Positions 8,152-16,779 of a DNA stretch of 39,950 bases are shown in pieces; positions within the stretch are counted from its first letter, which is position 1, and every line of letters begins with the position of its first letter. The stretch comes from Myxococcales bacterium (GTDB taxonomy: Bacteria > Myxococcota_A > UBA796 > GCA-2862545). The stretch covers positions 1 to 39,950 of the forward strand of contig JAHQVJ010000080.1 in NCBI GenBank assembly GCA_019634415.1, read 5' to 3'. A program made the translations under genes and the position numbers. Under the pieces are notes generated by a model. It worked only from the letters and a program-made list of their open reading frames with translations, searched no databases and was not told the origin of the DNA.

Positions 8152-8739
8152 ATGACGACAAAGAGCAGCATGGCTGCGCTCTTGCTGGTGGCGTGCGCTT
8201 CGGAGCCGCTGCCCGAAGAGCCACGCGCATATGCCGGAGGGTGGCCTGTCGCCGCGTGCGACCTCACCCCCTCGGGAACGCAGGTGGGCGACGTGATCCC
8301 CGACTTCACAGGTCTGGATCAATTCGGCGACGAGGTGCACCTGCACGACTTCTGCGACAAGCACGTGCTGCTGACCACTGGCGCCTTCTGGTGCCGGCCG
8401 TGCCTCGATCTCGCCGAGCGCCTGGAGTCGCTGTACCGCGAGTACCAAGACCGCGGCCTGTTCGTCGTCACGCTCATGTACGAGGACTACGGAGGCCTGC
8501 CTCCCGATCTGGAGGACCTTCAGCAGTGGGCCGACCGCTTCGATCTCACCACGCCCGTGCTCGCCGATCCCTTCGGTGCCATCGGCAACCAGCTGATCAC
8601 CCACGACACGAGCATCGTGCACACCGAGAACTTCCTCACCCCGGGCATGGTGCTGCACACCAAGGACGACCCCACGCTGGCCGACGCCGACGTGCTCGAC
8701 TCCTTGCTGCCCTCGTCCTCGGAGGCGGCCTCGCGCTGA
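8152..8739 (+). CDS. Thioredoxin-like (TlpA/AhpC type) lipoprotein
   Basis: The 195-residue protein has a lipoprotein signal with Cys15 in LLLVACASEP, so it is probably membrane-anchored in the periplasm. The thioredoxin fold follows: a VGDVIPDFTGLDQFGDEVHL start typical of AhpC/TlpA, a strand HVLLTTGAFW, and the redox motif CRPC at Cys81 and Cys84. LFVVTLMYEDYG and PGMVLHTKDD supply the later strands. TlpA-like proteins reduce disulfides, for example in cytochrome c maturation; the partner here is unknown. The stop TGA at 8737-8739 overlaps the frame of the FG-GAP lipoprotein that follows, so the two are probably co-expressed. It is divergent from the SulP gene. Confidence 0.82.
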   Translation: MTTKSSMAALLLVACASEPLPEEPRAYAGGWPVAACDLTPSGTQVGDVIPDFTGLDQFGDEVHLHDFCDKHVLLTTGAFWCRPCLDLAERLESLYREYQDRGLFVVTLMYEDYGGLPPDLEDLQQWADRFDLTTPVLADPFGAIGNQLITHDTSIVHTENFLTPGMVLHTKDDPTLADADVLDSLLPSSSEAASR

Positions 8740-10325
8740 GCGGCTGCGGCCCTGGGTGCGACGCCGTCCAGACACTGACCCTGCAAGCCCCCTCCAGCGT
8801 GGAGTTCGGCCAGCGCTTCGCGCTGCAGATCTCCGGCGCGCCGCCCGGCGTGGAGGTGCGGGCGCACTGGTGGGCGGCACTGCCGCGCTGCGCAGCGCCC
8901 GACGAGCTGGCTACGGCCCTCGGGGCCGCGTTCAGCGACGACGCTGGCGACGCCACCCTGGAGGTGTCCCTCGGCAGCCAGGAGCCCGTGGGCCGGCGCT
9001 ACCTGCAGGTCGCCCTGGCCGATCAGGTCGGTGTGTCCAACGTGGTGCGCACCGAGGTCTCCGACGTGCTGACCGGTACCGAGCCCCCCGGAGGCGCGCA
9101 CTACGTGGTGCGCGGCGCCGCCGAGGGCGATCTGTTCGGACTCGCCGCAGCGCCCCTGGGGATCGACGGTGCGCAGGGCCCCCTCGTCGCCGTGGGCGCC
9201 CCCGCAGCCAGCGACTGGTCGGGTGCCGTCTACCTGCTGTCGCCTGCCTGCTGCTCCGGCAACGCCCCCACCGCCCCCTCCGTACTGTCCGAGCACCTCC
9301 AGGATCGTCGCGTGCTCACCGCCACCGGGCGCGACGCGGCCGGCTCCAGCCTCGCCACAGCCGACGTCGACGCGGATGGTCACCCCGATCTGGTGGTGGG
9401 AGCGCCGGGCCTCGACCAAGCCGCAGGGGCCGTCTACGTGGTGCGGGGCCCGCTCGAGGACGGCGTGCTGCAGGACCGGGCGACGCTGCAGATCCGGGGC
9501 GCACGGGGCGACGGCCTGGGATCCGACGTGGCCCTGCACGACCGACGGATCGCCGCCGCCGGACACGGTGGCGTGTGGCTGCTCGACGCCACGCCACGCG
9601 GCACCACGGACGCCCAAGACGCCCCCGTGCGGATCACCGCCCCCGGCAGCGATGTGCCCTGGACCGTGGCGAGCGACGATCTCGACGGAGACGGAGTGGC
9701 GGACCTGGTGGTGGGGATCGGAGACGGCCGAGGCGCCATGCACGTGCTCTGGGGACCGGTCACCGCCGACGTGCAGCTGGACCTTCCCCGCAACGCCCCC
9801 CGCGATCACGTGGGCCGCGACGTGGCCGTGGCCGGAGACCTCGACGGGGACGGTCTGCCCGACGTGCTCGTCGGCGCACCCGGCACGAACGACAACGCCG
9901 GCCGCGTGGAGGTGTGGGTGGGCTCCGATCCGTCCGAGCCCTGGCTGCGCGTGGACGGAGTCGCCCCTGCAGACGGCCTCGGGGCCCGGGTGGCACCAGC
10001 GGGAGACCTCGACGGAGACGGGCTCGCGGAGCTGGTGGTGGGCGCGCCCGAGGCCACGCTGTCGAGCGAGCAGCCCCGCGCCGGGGCCGTCTGCCTGTTC
10101 TACGCCCCCCAGGCCGGCCGCGTCTCGGCAGCCGACGCCGACTTCTTGGTGCGCGGCCGCGACGCCTCCGATCGGGCCGGCGCCGGGCTCATGGGCGGCG
10201 CCGACCTCGATGGAGACGGCTTCGACGATCTGCTCCTGGGAGCTGGCTTCGGCTGGGATCCCGCCACCGACCAAGCCACCGCCACCAGCGGGATCTACGT
10301 GTTCCGGGGCGCACCCGGCTGGTGA
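8691..10325 (+). CDS. FG-GAP beta-propeller lipoprotein, start unresolved
   Basis: The frame encodes a lipoprotein-like signal RLLAALVLGGGLALSGC, then an Ig-like segment, then at least five FG-GAP repeats of the form DLDGDGxxDLVVGAPG (near 9358, 9679, 9838, 10006 and 10204), ending YVFRGAPGW. Such repeats fold as integrin-alpha-like propellers with calcium sites and sit on the cell surface or in the periplasm. No ATG, GTG or TTG lies in frame close before the signal; the open frame runs back through the thioredoxin gene to 8031. A CTG at 8736 overlaps the thioredoxin stop as CTGA, with GGAGG 10 nt upstream, but it would discard the signal. The 5' boundary given is the start of the signal-like stretch, not a proven start. 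A base error near 8650-8700 is possible. Confidence 0.68.
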   Translation, partial: RARLLAALVLGGGLALSGCGPGCDAVQTLTLQAPSSVEFGQRFALQISGAPPGVEVRAHWWAALPRCAAPDELATALGAAFSDDAGDATLEVSLGSQEPVGRRYLQVALADQVGVSNVVRTEVSDVLTGTEPPGGAHYVVRGAAEGDLFGLAAAPLGIDGAQGPLVAVGAPAASDWSGAVYLLSPACCSGNAPTAPSVLSEHLQDRRVLTATGRDAAGSSLATADVDADGHPDLVVGAPGLDQAAGAVYVVRGPLEDGVLQDRATLQIRGARGDGLGSDVALHDRRIAAAGHGGVWLLDATPRGTTDAQDAPVRITAPGSDVPWTVASDDLDGDGVADLVVGIGDGRGAMHVLWGPVTADVQLDLPRNAPRDHVGRDVAVAGDLDGDGLPDVLVGAPGTNDNAGRVEVWVGSDPSEPWLRVDGVAPADGLGARVAPAGDLDGDGLAELVVGAPEATLSSEQPRAGAVCLFYAPQAGRVSAADADFLVRGRDASDRAGAGLMGGADLDGDGFDDLLLGAGFGWDPATDQATATSGIYVFRGAPGW

Positions 10326-10340
10326 CGGGGTCCGTCGCGC

Positions 10341-10748
10341 TCAGTCGGTACTCAGCCTCTGCCGCAACACCTCGGACCGATGACGCAGCGCCGCTGCACG
10401 CTGGGGATCGCCCTCGCGCTCGGCGCGGGCGGCCGCGTGCTGCAGATCCTGCAGCGTCTGGAACAGCAGCTGCTGCCGATTGGCACGCGCCTGGGCTTCG
10501 GCGTCGTCGCGGGCCGAGCGCCGCTCGGCGCGGCTGGTGCTGCTCCCCCTGGGCGTGACCGCTCCGGCCTCCTCCACCTGTGGCGACGCGTCGATGCCCG
10601 TGACCGGTGCGCGCTGCAGCACCTGGGTGCGCTCCTCGAGCCCAGGCGCCGTCCGGAACGCCGCCTGCGTGGCCACAGGCACGTCCGCGAGCCACCACAT
10701 CACCAGCGCAGCTCCGAGCGCCGCGCCCGCCGCGATGCGACCCCTCAC
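10341..10748 (-). CDS. Small membrane-anchored coiled-coil protein coupled to the TSP3 gene
   Basis: The 135-residue protein starts with GTG 10748, whose last bases overlap the TGA of the thrombospondin-repeat gene as GTGA, so it is almost certainly translated by coupling. It has one N-terminal transmembrane segment (IAAGAALGAALVMWWLADV), a Ser/Thr/Pro-rich linker, and a charged helical tail from about residue 75 (RSARDDAEAQARANRQQLL to the end) that could form a coiled coil. No family is recognised. Its stop lies 16 bases from the convergent FG-GAP gene. Confidence 0.62.
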   Translation of the reverse strand: MRGRIAAGAALGAALVMWWLADVPVATQAAFRTAPGLEERTQVLQRAPVTGIDASPQVEEAGAVTPRGSSTSRAERRSARDDAEAQARANRQQLLFQTLQDLQHAAARAEREGDPQRAAALRHRSEVLRQRLSTD

Positions 10749-13306
10749 AGGCACCACCAGCAGGTCCAGATGGCCCGTCGCACGATGGCCCCCTTCTCGC
10801 GGCGGGTGATCAGGCCCGCCCGCCGCACGCGACGCGCCGTGCGAACCACGCACCCCACGTGCCGGAACCGATCGATCAGATCGTCGCAGGGGATGTCGTC
10901 GCAGGTCTGGGAGACGACCTGGGCGCCAGAGCAGCCGTCGGCGTCGAACAGCACGTTCATGGGCGTGCCCGGGCACAGGTCGCGATCGTCGGGCACGCCA
11001 TCGGCGTCGTCGTCTCCGTCGCAGGGGTTGCCCACACCGTCGCTGTCGTCGTCGAGCTGGTCGGCGTTGCTCACCAGCGGGCAGTTGTCGGAGTCGTCCA
11101 GCACCCCGTCGTCGTCGTCGTCGTCGTCGCACACGTCGCCGATCCCGTCCAGATCGGCATCCGCCTGGTCGGCGTCGAAGTCCTCTGGGCAGACGTCGTC
11201 GTCGTCGGCCACGCCGTCGCCGTCCCCGTCGGCCTCGCAGACGTCCCCGATGTCGTCGCCGTCGTCGTCGGCCTGGTCGGCGTTGGCGTCCAGCGGGCAG
11301 TTGTCCACGTCGTCGCAGTACCCGTCCCCGTCGGTGTCGTCGGCAGCGTCGTTGCCCTCGCACAGGTCGAGGTCGTCGCAGACCTGGTCCCCGTCGGCGT
11401 CGGCGTTGGTGCTTCCCGAGCACAGATCCACCACGTCGCAGATCAGATCGTTGTCGACGTCGGCGTCGTCCTGATCCGTGGGACACAGATCGAGGTCGTC
11501 GCACACGCCGTCCTCGTCGGTGTCGCCGAAGGCGTCGTCGCCGTCGCACACGTCGCTGTTGTCGCCGACCCCGTCCAGGTCGCTGTCGCTGTCTTCGGTG
11601 GGATCGGAGGGAAACGCGTCGGCGTTGTCCCCCACCCCATCGCCGTCGGTGTCGCTCCACTCCGACGAATCGAGGGGAAACGCGTCGAGCTCGTCGCACA
11701 CTTGGTCGAGGTCGGTGTCGCCCGCCGCATCACTGCCGTCGCACAGATCGGCGTTGTCCCCCACGCCGTCCGCGTCGCGATCCCGCTGCTCGCTCGGGTC
11801 CCGAGGAAAGGCATCGTCGGCATCGGCCACCCCGTCGCCATCGTCGTCGCCATCACAGGCGTCGCCCGCCCCGTCCCCGTCCAGATCCGCTTGGTCGCCG
11901 TTGGCCACGGCAGGGCAGTTGTCCTCTCCGGCGCACAGTCCGTCCAGGTCGCCGTCGTTGAATGGATCCAGTGGGCAGATGTCGCAGGCGTCCCCCGCCA
12001 CGTCGGGCCCATCGGGGATCCCGTCGCCGTCGGTGTCCACGCGGTCGTCGAAGCCCACGCACAGGTCCACGGTGTCGTCCACGCCGTCGCCGTCCCAGTC
12101 GGGATCGCACAGATCTCCTGCGCCGTCGCCGTCGAAGTCGTCCTGGTTCGGGTCGAAGACCGCGGGGCACCCATCATCGCTGGCGCAGATCCCGTCGCCG
12201 TCGCCGTCGTTGGGGTCGTCCAGCGGGCACGCATCGGCGTTGTCCCCCACTCCGTCGCCGTCGGTGTCGAGCCACTCCAGCGGATCGAGGGGAAACGCAT
12301 CGAGAACGTCGGCCACGCCGTCGCCGTCGTCATCGTCGTCGCAGGCGTCCCCCTGCCCGTCACCGTCGGTGTCGGCCTGGTCGGGATCCGCCACCTCCGG
12401 GCACACGTCGTCGGGATCGAGCACCCCGTCGCTGTCCGTGTCGGGCACCGGCGCGGCGAAGCCCCGGATCACCAGCAGCGTGCCATTGATGGTGGAGAAC
12501 ACAAGGTCGTTGGTCACCGGATCGAGGGCCGCCCCCTCGGGCTTGGTGACGGCACCGAGGAACGTCTGCCGAGTGGTGGGGATCAGGTCTCCATCGAGGT
12601 CCACCTGATAGGCAGACACCCGGTTGCTCTGGAACTCCGACACCACCACGCTCGGGCTGGCGAACTCGGGGGAGCCCACGGGCACGTAGATCACACCCTC
12701 GGGCCCACCGGTGAAGGCGGCTCGCTCGCTCACGTCGGTCAGATCGTACAGACCGTCGGCGTCCAGCACCACCGTGGCGTCGTACCAGCGACTCCGCGTG
12801 TAGGAGAGCACCTTCAGCGACCCAGCTCCCGGCAGGCCCTCGGGCACGAACTGCAGGGTGCCCACCGACGAGAGGATCCCGAACGGGGCGAGATCCACGA
12901 CCTTGTCGGTGGTACCACTGCCCGGTGCAATCTGCCCGATCTCGTTGTGGGGCCAGCGCGTGTAGAACAGCACACCGCCCGGCCCGTAGGCCAACCCACC
13001 GTCGATGAAGGGCGCATCGGCGAACACGGTGGCGGTGCCGTCGAAGCCCGTGATGTGGCCATCGACATCGCGCAGCAGCGCCACCTGATGGATCTCGGCG
13101 GCAGCACTGTTGGCCTTGCCGCCGATCAGCAAGGTGTCGGCATCCCCGGCCAGAAAGGTGAGCCCACCGTAGCGCACGGGCACGCCAGGGATCGCCCCGA
13201 GATCGTGCAGGGTGTAGTCGTCGGTGTAGGGGGCCTCGAGGGTCTGGGCAACGGCACTCCCAGGCCCCAGCCACACGGCCAGGGCGGAGAGCAGGACTGG
13301 GCTCAT
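10745..13306 (-). CDS. Secreted thrombospondin type 3 repeat protein
   Basis: The 853-residue protein starts at ATG 13306 with GGAGA 6 nt upstream and has a signal peptide ending near SAVAQ. Residues about 20-300 form a globular domain reminiscent of a propeller (GGLAYGPGGVLFYT, GPEGVIYVPVGSP). Residues about 305-790 are a long run of Asp-rich calcium-binding repeats of the type DTDGDGVGDNADACPLDDPN and DNCPAVANGDQADLDGDG. The last part (CPGTPMNVLFDADGCSGAQV, then Cys and basic residues) is the usual end of this bacterial protein type. The repeats bind calcium and make a stiff stalk, so the protein probably sits outside the cell. The Asp codons make gtc-rich tracts on the plus strand and open a long false ORF there. 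It is followed by the coupled small membrane protein. Confidence 0.85.
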   Translation of the reverse strand: MSPVLLSALAVWLGPGSAVAQTLEAPYTDDYTLHDLGAIPGVPVRYGGLTFLAGDADTLLIGGKANSAAAEIHQVALLRDVDGHITGFDGTATVFADAPFIDGGLAYGPGGVLFYTRWPHNEIGQIAPGSGTTDKVVDLAPFGILSSVGTLQFVPEGLPGAGSLKVLSYTRSRWYDATVVLDADGLYDLTDVSERAAFTGGPEGVIYVPVGSPEFASPSVVVSEFQSNRVSAYQVDLDGDLIPTTRQTFLGAVTKPEGAALDPVTNDLVFSTINGTLLVIRGFAAPVPDTDSDGVLDPDDVCPEVADPDQADTDGDGQGDACDDDDDGDGVADVLDAFPLDPLEWLDTDGDGVGDNADACPLDDPNDGDGDGICASDDGCPAVFDPNQDDFDGDGAGDLCDPDWDGDGVDDTVDLCVGFDDRVDTDGDGIPDGPDVAGDACDICPLDPFNDGDLDGLCAGEDNCPAVANGDQADLDGDGAGDACDGDDDGDGVADADDAFPRDPSEQRDRDADGVGDNADLCDGSDAAGDTDLDQVCDELDAFPLDSSEWSDTDGDGVGDNADAFPSDPTEDSDSDLDGVGDNSDVCDGDDAFGDTDEDGVCDDLDLCPTDQDDADVDNDLICDVVDLCSGSTNADADGDQVCDDLDLCEGNDAADDTDGDGYCDDVDNCPLDANADQADDDGDDIGDVCEADGDGDGVADDDDVCPEDFDADQADADLDGIGDVCDDDDDDDGVLDDSDNCPLVSNADQLDDDSDGVGNPCDGDDDADGVPDDRDLCPGTPMNVLFDADGCSGAQVVSQTCDDIPCDDLIDRFRHVGCVVRTARRVRRAGLITRREKGAIVRRAIWTCWWCL

Positions 13307-13500
13307 CGATCGTCTCCGGGTGACGGACCTGTGCGCCTGGGGGAGGGGTCACGATCGCGCAGGCTTCCCTCCGATCGTACACCAAGTAAATTCCGTAAAA
13401 GGCTCGCTTTGAGCTGTTTTATCCACAATTCGACTCAGCCTCGCGAACGGAGTGTGTCGGGTGGGACCGGACGCCATAGGAGCGGGGGTGGAGGTCCTCC

Positions 13501-13863
13501 GTGAGCAGCCCACTCCCCATCATCTGGTTCGCCTTCGCCACCTCGCAGCTGCTGTTCGCCGGCCTCGGCTGGTGGCTGCACCCTGGCTACGACCCCGACA
13601 GCACCACCACGGTCATGGTGCTCGGTGCGGTCGCCTTGCCCCTCACCTTGGTGGCGACCATCGGAGCGCGCCTGCTCATGCCGGCGGAAGAACAGCACCA
13701 GGCACGCTACTTCGTGCGCTGGGCGGCAGCCGAGGCGATCACGCTGAAGGGCTTCGTGGGCGCCTTCCTCGGCGGCCCGACCTGGTTCGGTCTGGCGGCG
13801 GCTGCCTGGGGGTTCTTCCTGATCCTGGTGGCGTACCCCGCGGCGGAGCCCGAGGTCCGGTAG
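13501..13863 (+). CDS. Small polytopic membrane protein
   Basis: The 120-residue protein starts at GTG 13501 with GGAGG 6 nt upstream. It is mostly hydrophobic, with about four membrane segments: IIWFAFATSQLLFAGLGWWL, VMVLGAVALPLTLVATIG, one around FVGAFLGGPTWFG and one in AAAAWGFFLILVAYP. A charged loop (MPAEEQHQARYFVRW) lies between the second and third. No family is recognised and no function is assigned. It is divergent from the TSP3 gene across about 190 bp that contains the most AT-rich stretch of the area (13382-13430), a likely promoter zone. Confidence 0.65.
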   Translation: MSSPLPIIWFAFATSQLLFAGLGWWLHPGYDPDSTTTVMVLGAVALPLTLVATIGARLLMPAEEQHQARYFVRWAAAEAITLKGFVGAFLGGPTWFGLAAAAWGFFLILVAYPAAEPEVR

Positions 13864-13961
13864 GGACACCTTCCTTCGCCGCCCAAGACGCAACGCGACT
13901 ACGGATCTGCCCCCTCCTCACGATGACCGGAGTGTCCAACCTCCCAATCTCGTGAGTACCC

Positions 13962-15245
13962 ATGACCCGCATCTTTTCTATCTGGCCCCTGATCTCGTTG
14001 GCCGCCGCATGCCAGGCCGGCGACCCTGGCCTCGCTGGACCCATCGGCGCCTCGTCGCTCATCGTGGCCAGCGACGAAGCCCCCGGCGCCAACTGTGCCA
14101 CCGGCGGCACGCGCCTGGACTATGGCATCGACACCGACGGCGACGGCGACCTCGACCCCGAGGAGATCGACGGCACGGACTACGTCTGCAACGCCGACGA
14201 TGGCACTCCTGCGCCGGAGGTCCTGGTGGCCACCGAGCTGTTCTTCGAGATCAGCTATGGCTGCGAGCAGGGCTACGAGGAGGTCTCCTTCGGCGTGGAC
14301 GACGACGAGGACGGCGTGCTTGCCGCGGCCGAGGTCGACACCACCCTGCGCACCTGCCTGGCCCACGACTACGACGGAGACGGCTGGCTCAACGTCAGCG
14401 AGGACAACTGCCCGACCATCGCCAACGCCGACCAGATCGACACGGATCTCGACCGCGAGGGCGACGTCTGTGACACCGAGCCCACCACGCTGTGGGGCTT
14501 CACTCGCGGCTTGGAAGAGAAGACAGTCTACTACAAGTACAAGGGCAAGAAGTACGGGTACAAGAAGTCCATTCCGAGTGGAAGCGATCTGTATCGAGTG
14601 GAGCTGACCGGCTCCGCCACCCGGATCGGAGACACTGGCCACGGCCTCACCTCGATCCGCGTCAACCCGGTGGACGGTCAGCTCTACGGCGTCACGCGCA
14701 ACGACAGCTCGGGCGGCTGCCACGTGTGCCTGGTGCGCATCGATCCCACCGATGCATCCACCACCGTGGTCACCCCATTGCGCGAGAAGAACCAGCTGAA
14801 GGACAAGTACGCGAGCCCCATTCCATCCATCGCCTTCCTGTCGGACGGCAGCCTGTACGCCTGGACGGAGGGGGGTGATCACCTCGTCACCATCGACCTC
14901 GCGACGGGACTGGCGACCCAGCTGGGCACGAGCACCTTCTCCGCGGGCCACAGCATGTCGGTCACCGCCGACGACATGCTGATCTTCGTGAACGCGAGCG
15001 AGACCTACCTGATCGATCCGGCCGACGGTGCCCGCACCACGCTTGGTGCGACCCCCACGGGCAACGGCTCTCGGGGAGACATGAACCCCGACACGCTGCT
15101 CCACGTCGGCAAGGTGGCACGCGGCCAGACGGTGGATCCCGACGTCGAGGTGATGCAGATGAGCACCACCGACGCCCCGGAGCTGCTGTACTCGGTGAAG
15201 ACGCCCGGCGGCATCGAGTTCCACGGCTTCGGGCTGGATCGCTAG
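13962..15245 (+). CDS. Lipoprotein with DUF7151-like and TSP3-like segments
   Basis: The 427-residue protein has a lipobox at Cys17 (SLAAAC). Residues about 43-78 match the short DUF7151 pattern seen in myxobacterial lipoproteins: NCATGGTRLDYGIDTDGDGD, then EIDGTDYVCN. A second variant of the pattern follows (ISYGCEQGYEEVSFGVDDDE). One TSP3 repeat comes next (DNCPTIANADQIDTD). From about residue 175 the protein looks like a propeller or quinoprotein-like fold (LTSIRVNPVDGQLYGVTRND, IAFLSDGSLYAWTEGGDHL). A Lys/Tyr-rich stretch (VYYKYKGKKYGYKK) stands out against the rest. It is probably anchored on the outer membrane; the ligand is unknown. Confidence 0.75.
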   Translation: MTRIFSIWPLISLAAACQAGDPGLAGPIGASSLIVASDEAPGANCATGGTRLDYGIDTDGDGDLDPEEIDGTDYVCNADDGTPAPEVLVATELFFEISYGCEQGYEEVSFGVDDDEDGVLAAAEVDTTLRTCLAHDYDGDGWLNVSEDNCPTIANADQIDTDLDREGDVCDTEPTTLWGFTRGLEEKTVYYKYKGKKYGYKKSIPSGSDLYRVELTGSATRIGDTGHGLTSIRVNPVDGQLYGVTRNDSSGGCHVCLVRIDPTDASTTVVTPLREKNQLKDKYASPIPSIAFLSDGSLYAWTEGGDHLVTIDLATGLATQLGTSTFSAGHSMSVTADDMLIFVNASETYLIDPADGARTTLGATPTGNGSRGDMNPDTLLHVGKVARGQTVDPDVEVMQMSTTDAPELLYSVKTPGGIEFHGFGLDR

Positions 15246-15256
15246 CCGCCGCGCCC

Positions 15257-15293
15257 GGCCCGGGAGCGAGCGCCCTCAGCGTCGGCCCGGGCC
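15257..15293. terminator. Inverted repeat between convergent lipoprotein genes
   Basis: GGCCCGGG at 15257-15264 pairs with CCCGGGCC at 15286-15293, enclosing the stop of the minus-strand gene. There is no T-run on either strand. It could act as a bidirectional terminator for the two convergent genes, but GC-rich repeats of this length also arise by chance here. Confidence 0.25.
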
Positions 15294-16628
15294 ACAGCTC
15301 ATCGTCGGCTCCGCCCAGACCATGCAGCTCGTCTCACCGTCGTCGAGGGCGGGCTCGAGCGCCGCATCGAACGGATCGAGGCTGCGCAGGAAGTCGTGGT
15401 ACGTGAGCCCGGAGTGGGCCAACATGCCGGCCGTCCCGTAGCTCTGCACCTCGTCGAGCAGCTCGGGCAGGTGGAACGTCGCCGGGGCTCGACCAGGCAC
15501 CAGGATCCGCCAGGACACCTGCTGTCCATCCAGCGTCCCCCAGAGCATGAACAGCGTCGCGTCGACGTCGGACTCTCCTGCACAGCGGAAGGGTTCCTGC
15601 TCGGCGAGAGTCACCGTGGAGGTCGCTTGGTCGATGCGGAGGGGTTCCAGCGGCTCGGGCAGATCGACACCCAGATCCAGCCGGACGATGGCGTCCTCGG
15701 CCGTGTTCACGTGCTGGCGCAGGGAGCTTCCACTCGCCGGGCCGTAGCGCTGCACGAACACCTCCCCAGGTCCCAGGAGCTCCGTGGGGATCGAGAACGG
15801 AACCCCCACGGAGGGTGAATCCACCTCGACATAGGTGGCGTCCGCGAACAGGGGGCTGAAGGAGCTGGGCGCCAGCAGATGCACGCCCAACTCCACCGGC
15901 TCCTCCATGCCCTCCACCACCACGATGACGTCCTCACGAACGACACGCCAGCCAGCCCCGCCCAGGTTCGCGTCCACGCGGAGCACGCCGTCCAGCTCGT
16001 AGACCTCGAGGTTCTTCACCACCGCCGTGGCGACCTCCTCTCCCGAGGCATCCAGCGCCGTCACCGACACGTCCATCGCATCCGTGGGCACACAGGGCTC
16101 CGGCACCATGACGACACCCTGCTCCCCCAGCTCGGAGGCCGAGGTCGCGGCACACCCCGCGCGAACGTCGAACTCGACGGCGTCGATGTAGCCGTAGGGC
16201 AGCGTGAAGTGGACCTCCACCTCGGCCCACGCCGCAGAGCCGACCACGAGCTGCTCGCCTGGCTCCACACCCATCAGCGTGACCACCCCGCCATAGGGGG
16301 AGCCCAGATCGGGGAACGTCAGACCGATGCCCTCGGGCGGCACCTCTGTGACGACAACCCGCCCCTCGCCGTCGGTGGTGTGCGCCCCGAGCTCCGCGCC
16401 GGTGGCGCCGTGGGCCCGCACCGTAGCCCCTTCCACCGGCACCCCTTCGTCGACGAGCTGCAGGGTGACCACGCCGCCAGGCACCGTCGGCGTCGTGAGA
16501 TCCGGGGTCGTCGGGGTCGTCGGGGCCGTCGGGGTCGACCAGTCGTGGGGCTCGGTCGTGGACAGCGACGGGTCGCCAGCACACGCCGTCAGGAGGAGCG
16601 GAGCGAGGATGGAGGTCGGACGCAGCAT
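15276..16628 (-). CDS. Lipoprotein with carboxypeptidase-regulatory-like domain
   Basis: The 450-residue protein starts at ATG 16628 (MLRPTSILAPLLLTAC), preceded by GGGAGA at good distance; the frame opens ten codons earlier but the signal peptide fixes this start. Lipidation is expected at Cys16. A Thr/Pro-rich spacer (STPTAPTTPTTPDLTTPTV) leads into a domain like CarboxypepD_reg or a bacterial Ig-like fold: GVVTLQLVDEGVPVEGATVR, then TTDGEGRVVVTEVPP. The rest is beta-rich with scattered Cys pairs and is not recognised. The domain is usually a surface or periplasmic prealbumin-like module. It is convergent with the DUF7151-like lipoprotein and divergent from the DUF1588-like gene. Confidence 0.68.
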   Translation of the reverse strand: MLRPTSILAPLLLTACAGDPSLSTTEPHDWSTPTAPTTPTTPDLTTPTVPGGVVTLQLVDEGVPVEGATVRAHGATGAELGAHTTDGEGRVVVTEVPPEGIGLTFPDLGSPYGGVVTLMGVEPGEQLVVGSAAWAEVEVHFTLPYGYIDAVEFDVRAGCAATSASELGEQGVVMVPEPCVPTDAMDVSVTALDASGEEVATAVVKNLEVYELDGVLRVDANLGGAGWRVVREDVIVVVEGMEEPVELGVHLLAPSSFSPLFADATYVEVDSPSVGVPFSIPTELLGPGEVFVQRYGPASGSSLRQHVNTAEDAIVRLDLGVDLPEPLEPLRIDQATSTVTLAEQEPFRCAGESDVDATLFMLWGTLDGQQVSWRILVPGRAPATFHLPELLDEVQSYGTAGMLAHSGLTYHDFLRSLDPFDAALEPALDDGETSCMVWAEPTMSCGPGRR

Positions 16629-16779
16629 GATGTCTCCCTGCAACGTCTGCAGGGTCACCCTGGTCCGTGTGACGCACCGTGTGCGCCAGCGTGGAAAGCG
16701 TCACCAGCGGGTCCTTCGCTTTCCCGCGCGGGTCGGTTTGGCCTCAGCTACATTGTCTTGACATTTCGGGGGCACAATC

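Noticed and set aside
10607..13504. 965-codon plus-strand ORF opposite the thrombospondin-repeat gene
   Set aside because: Its Val/Ala/His-rich translation is the exact antisense of Asp-rich TSP3 repeats; the minus strand has a signal peptide, ribosome binding site and known repeats.
16758..16763. TTGACA upstream of the DUF1588-like gene as a -35 box
   Set aside because: The GTG start follows only 16 bases after the hexamer, so a -10 box at normal spacing would fall inside the coding region; no matching -10 is seen.
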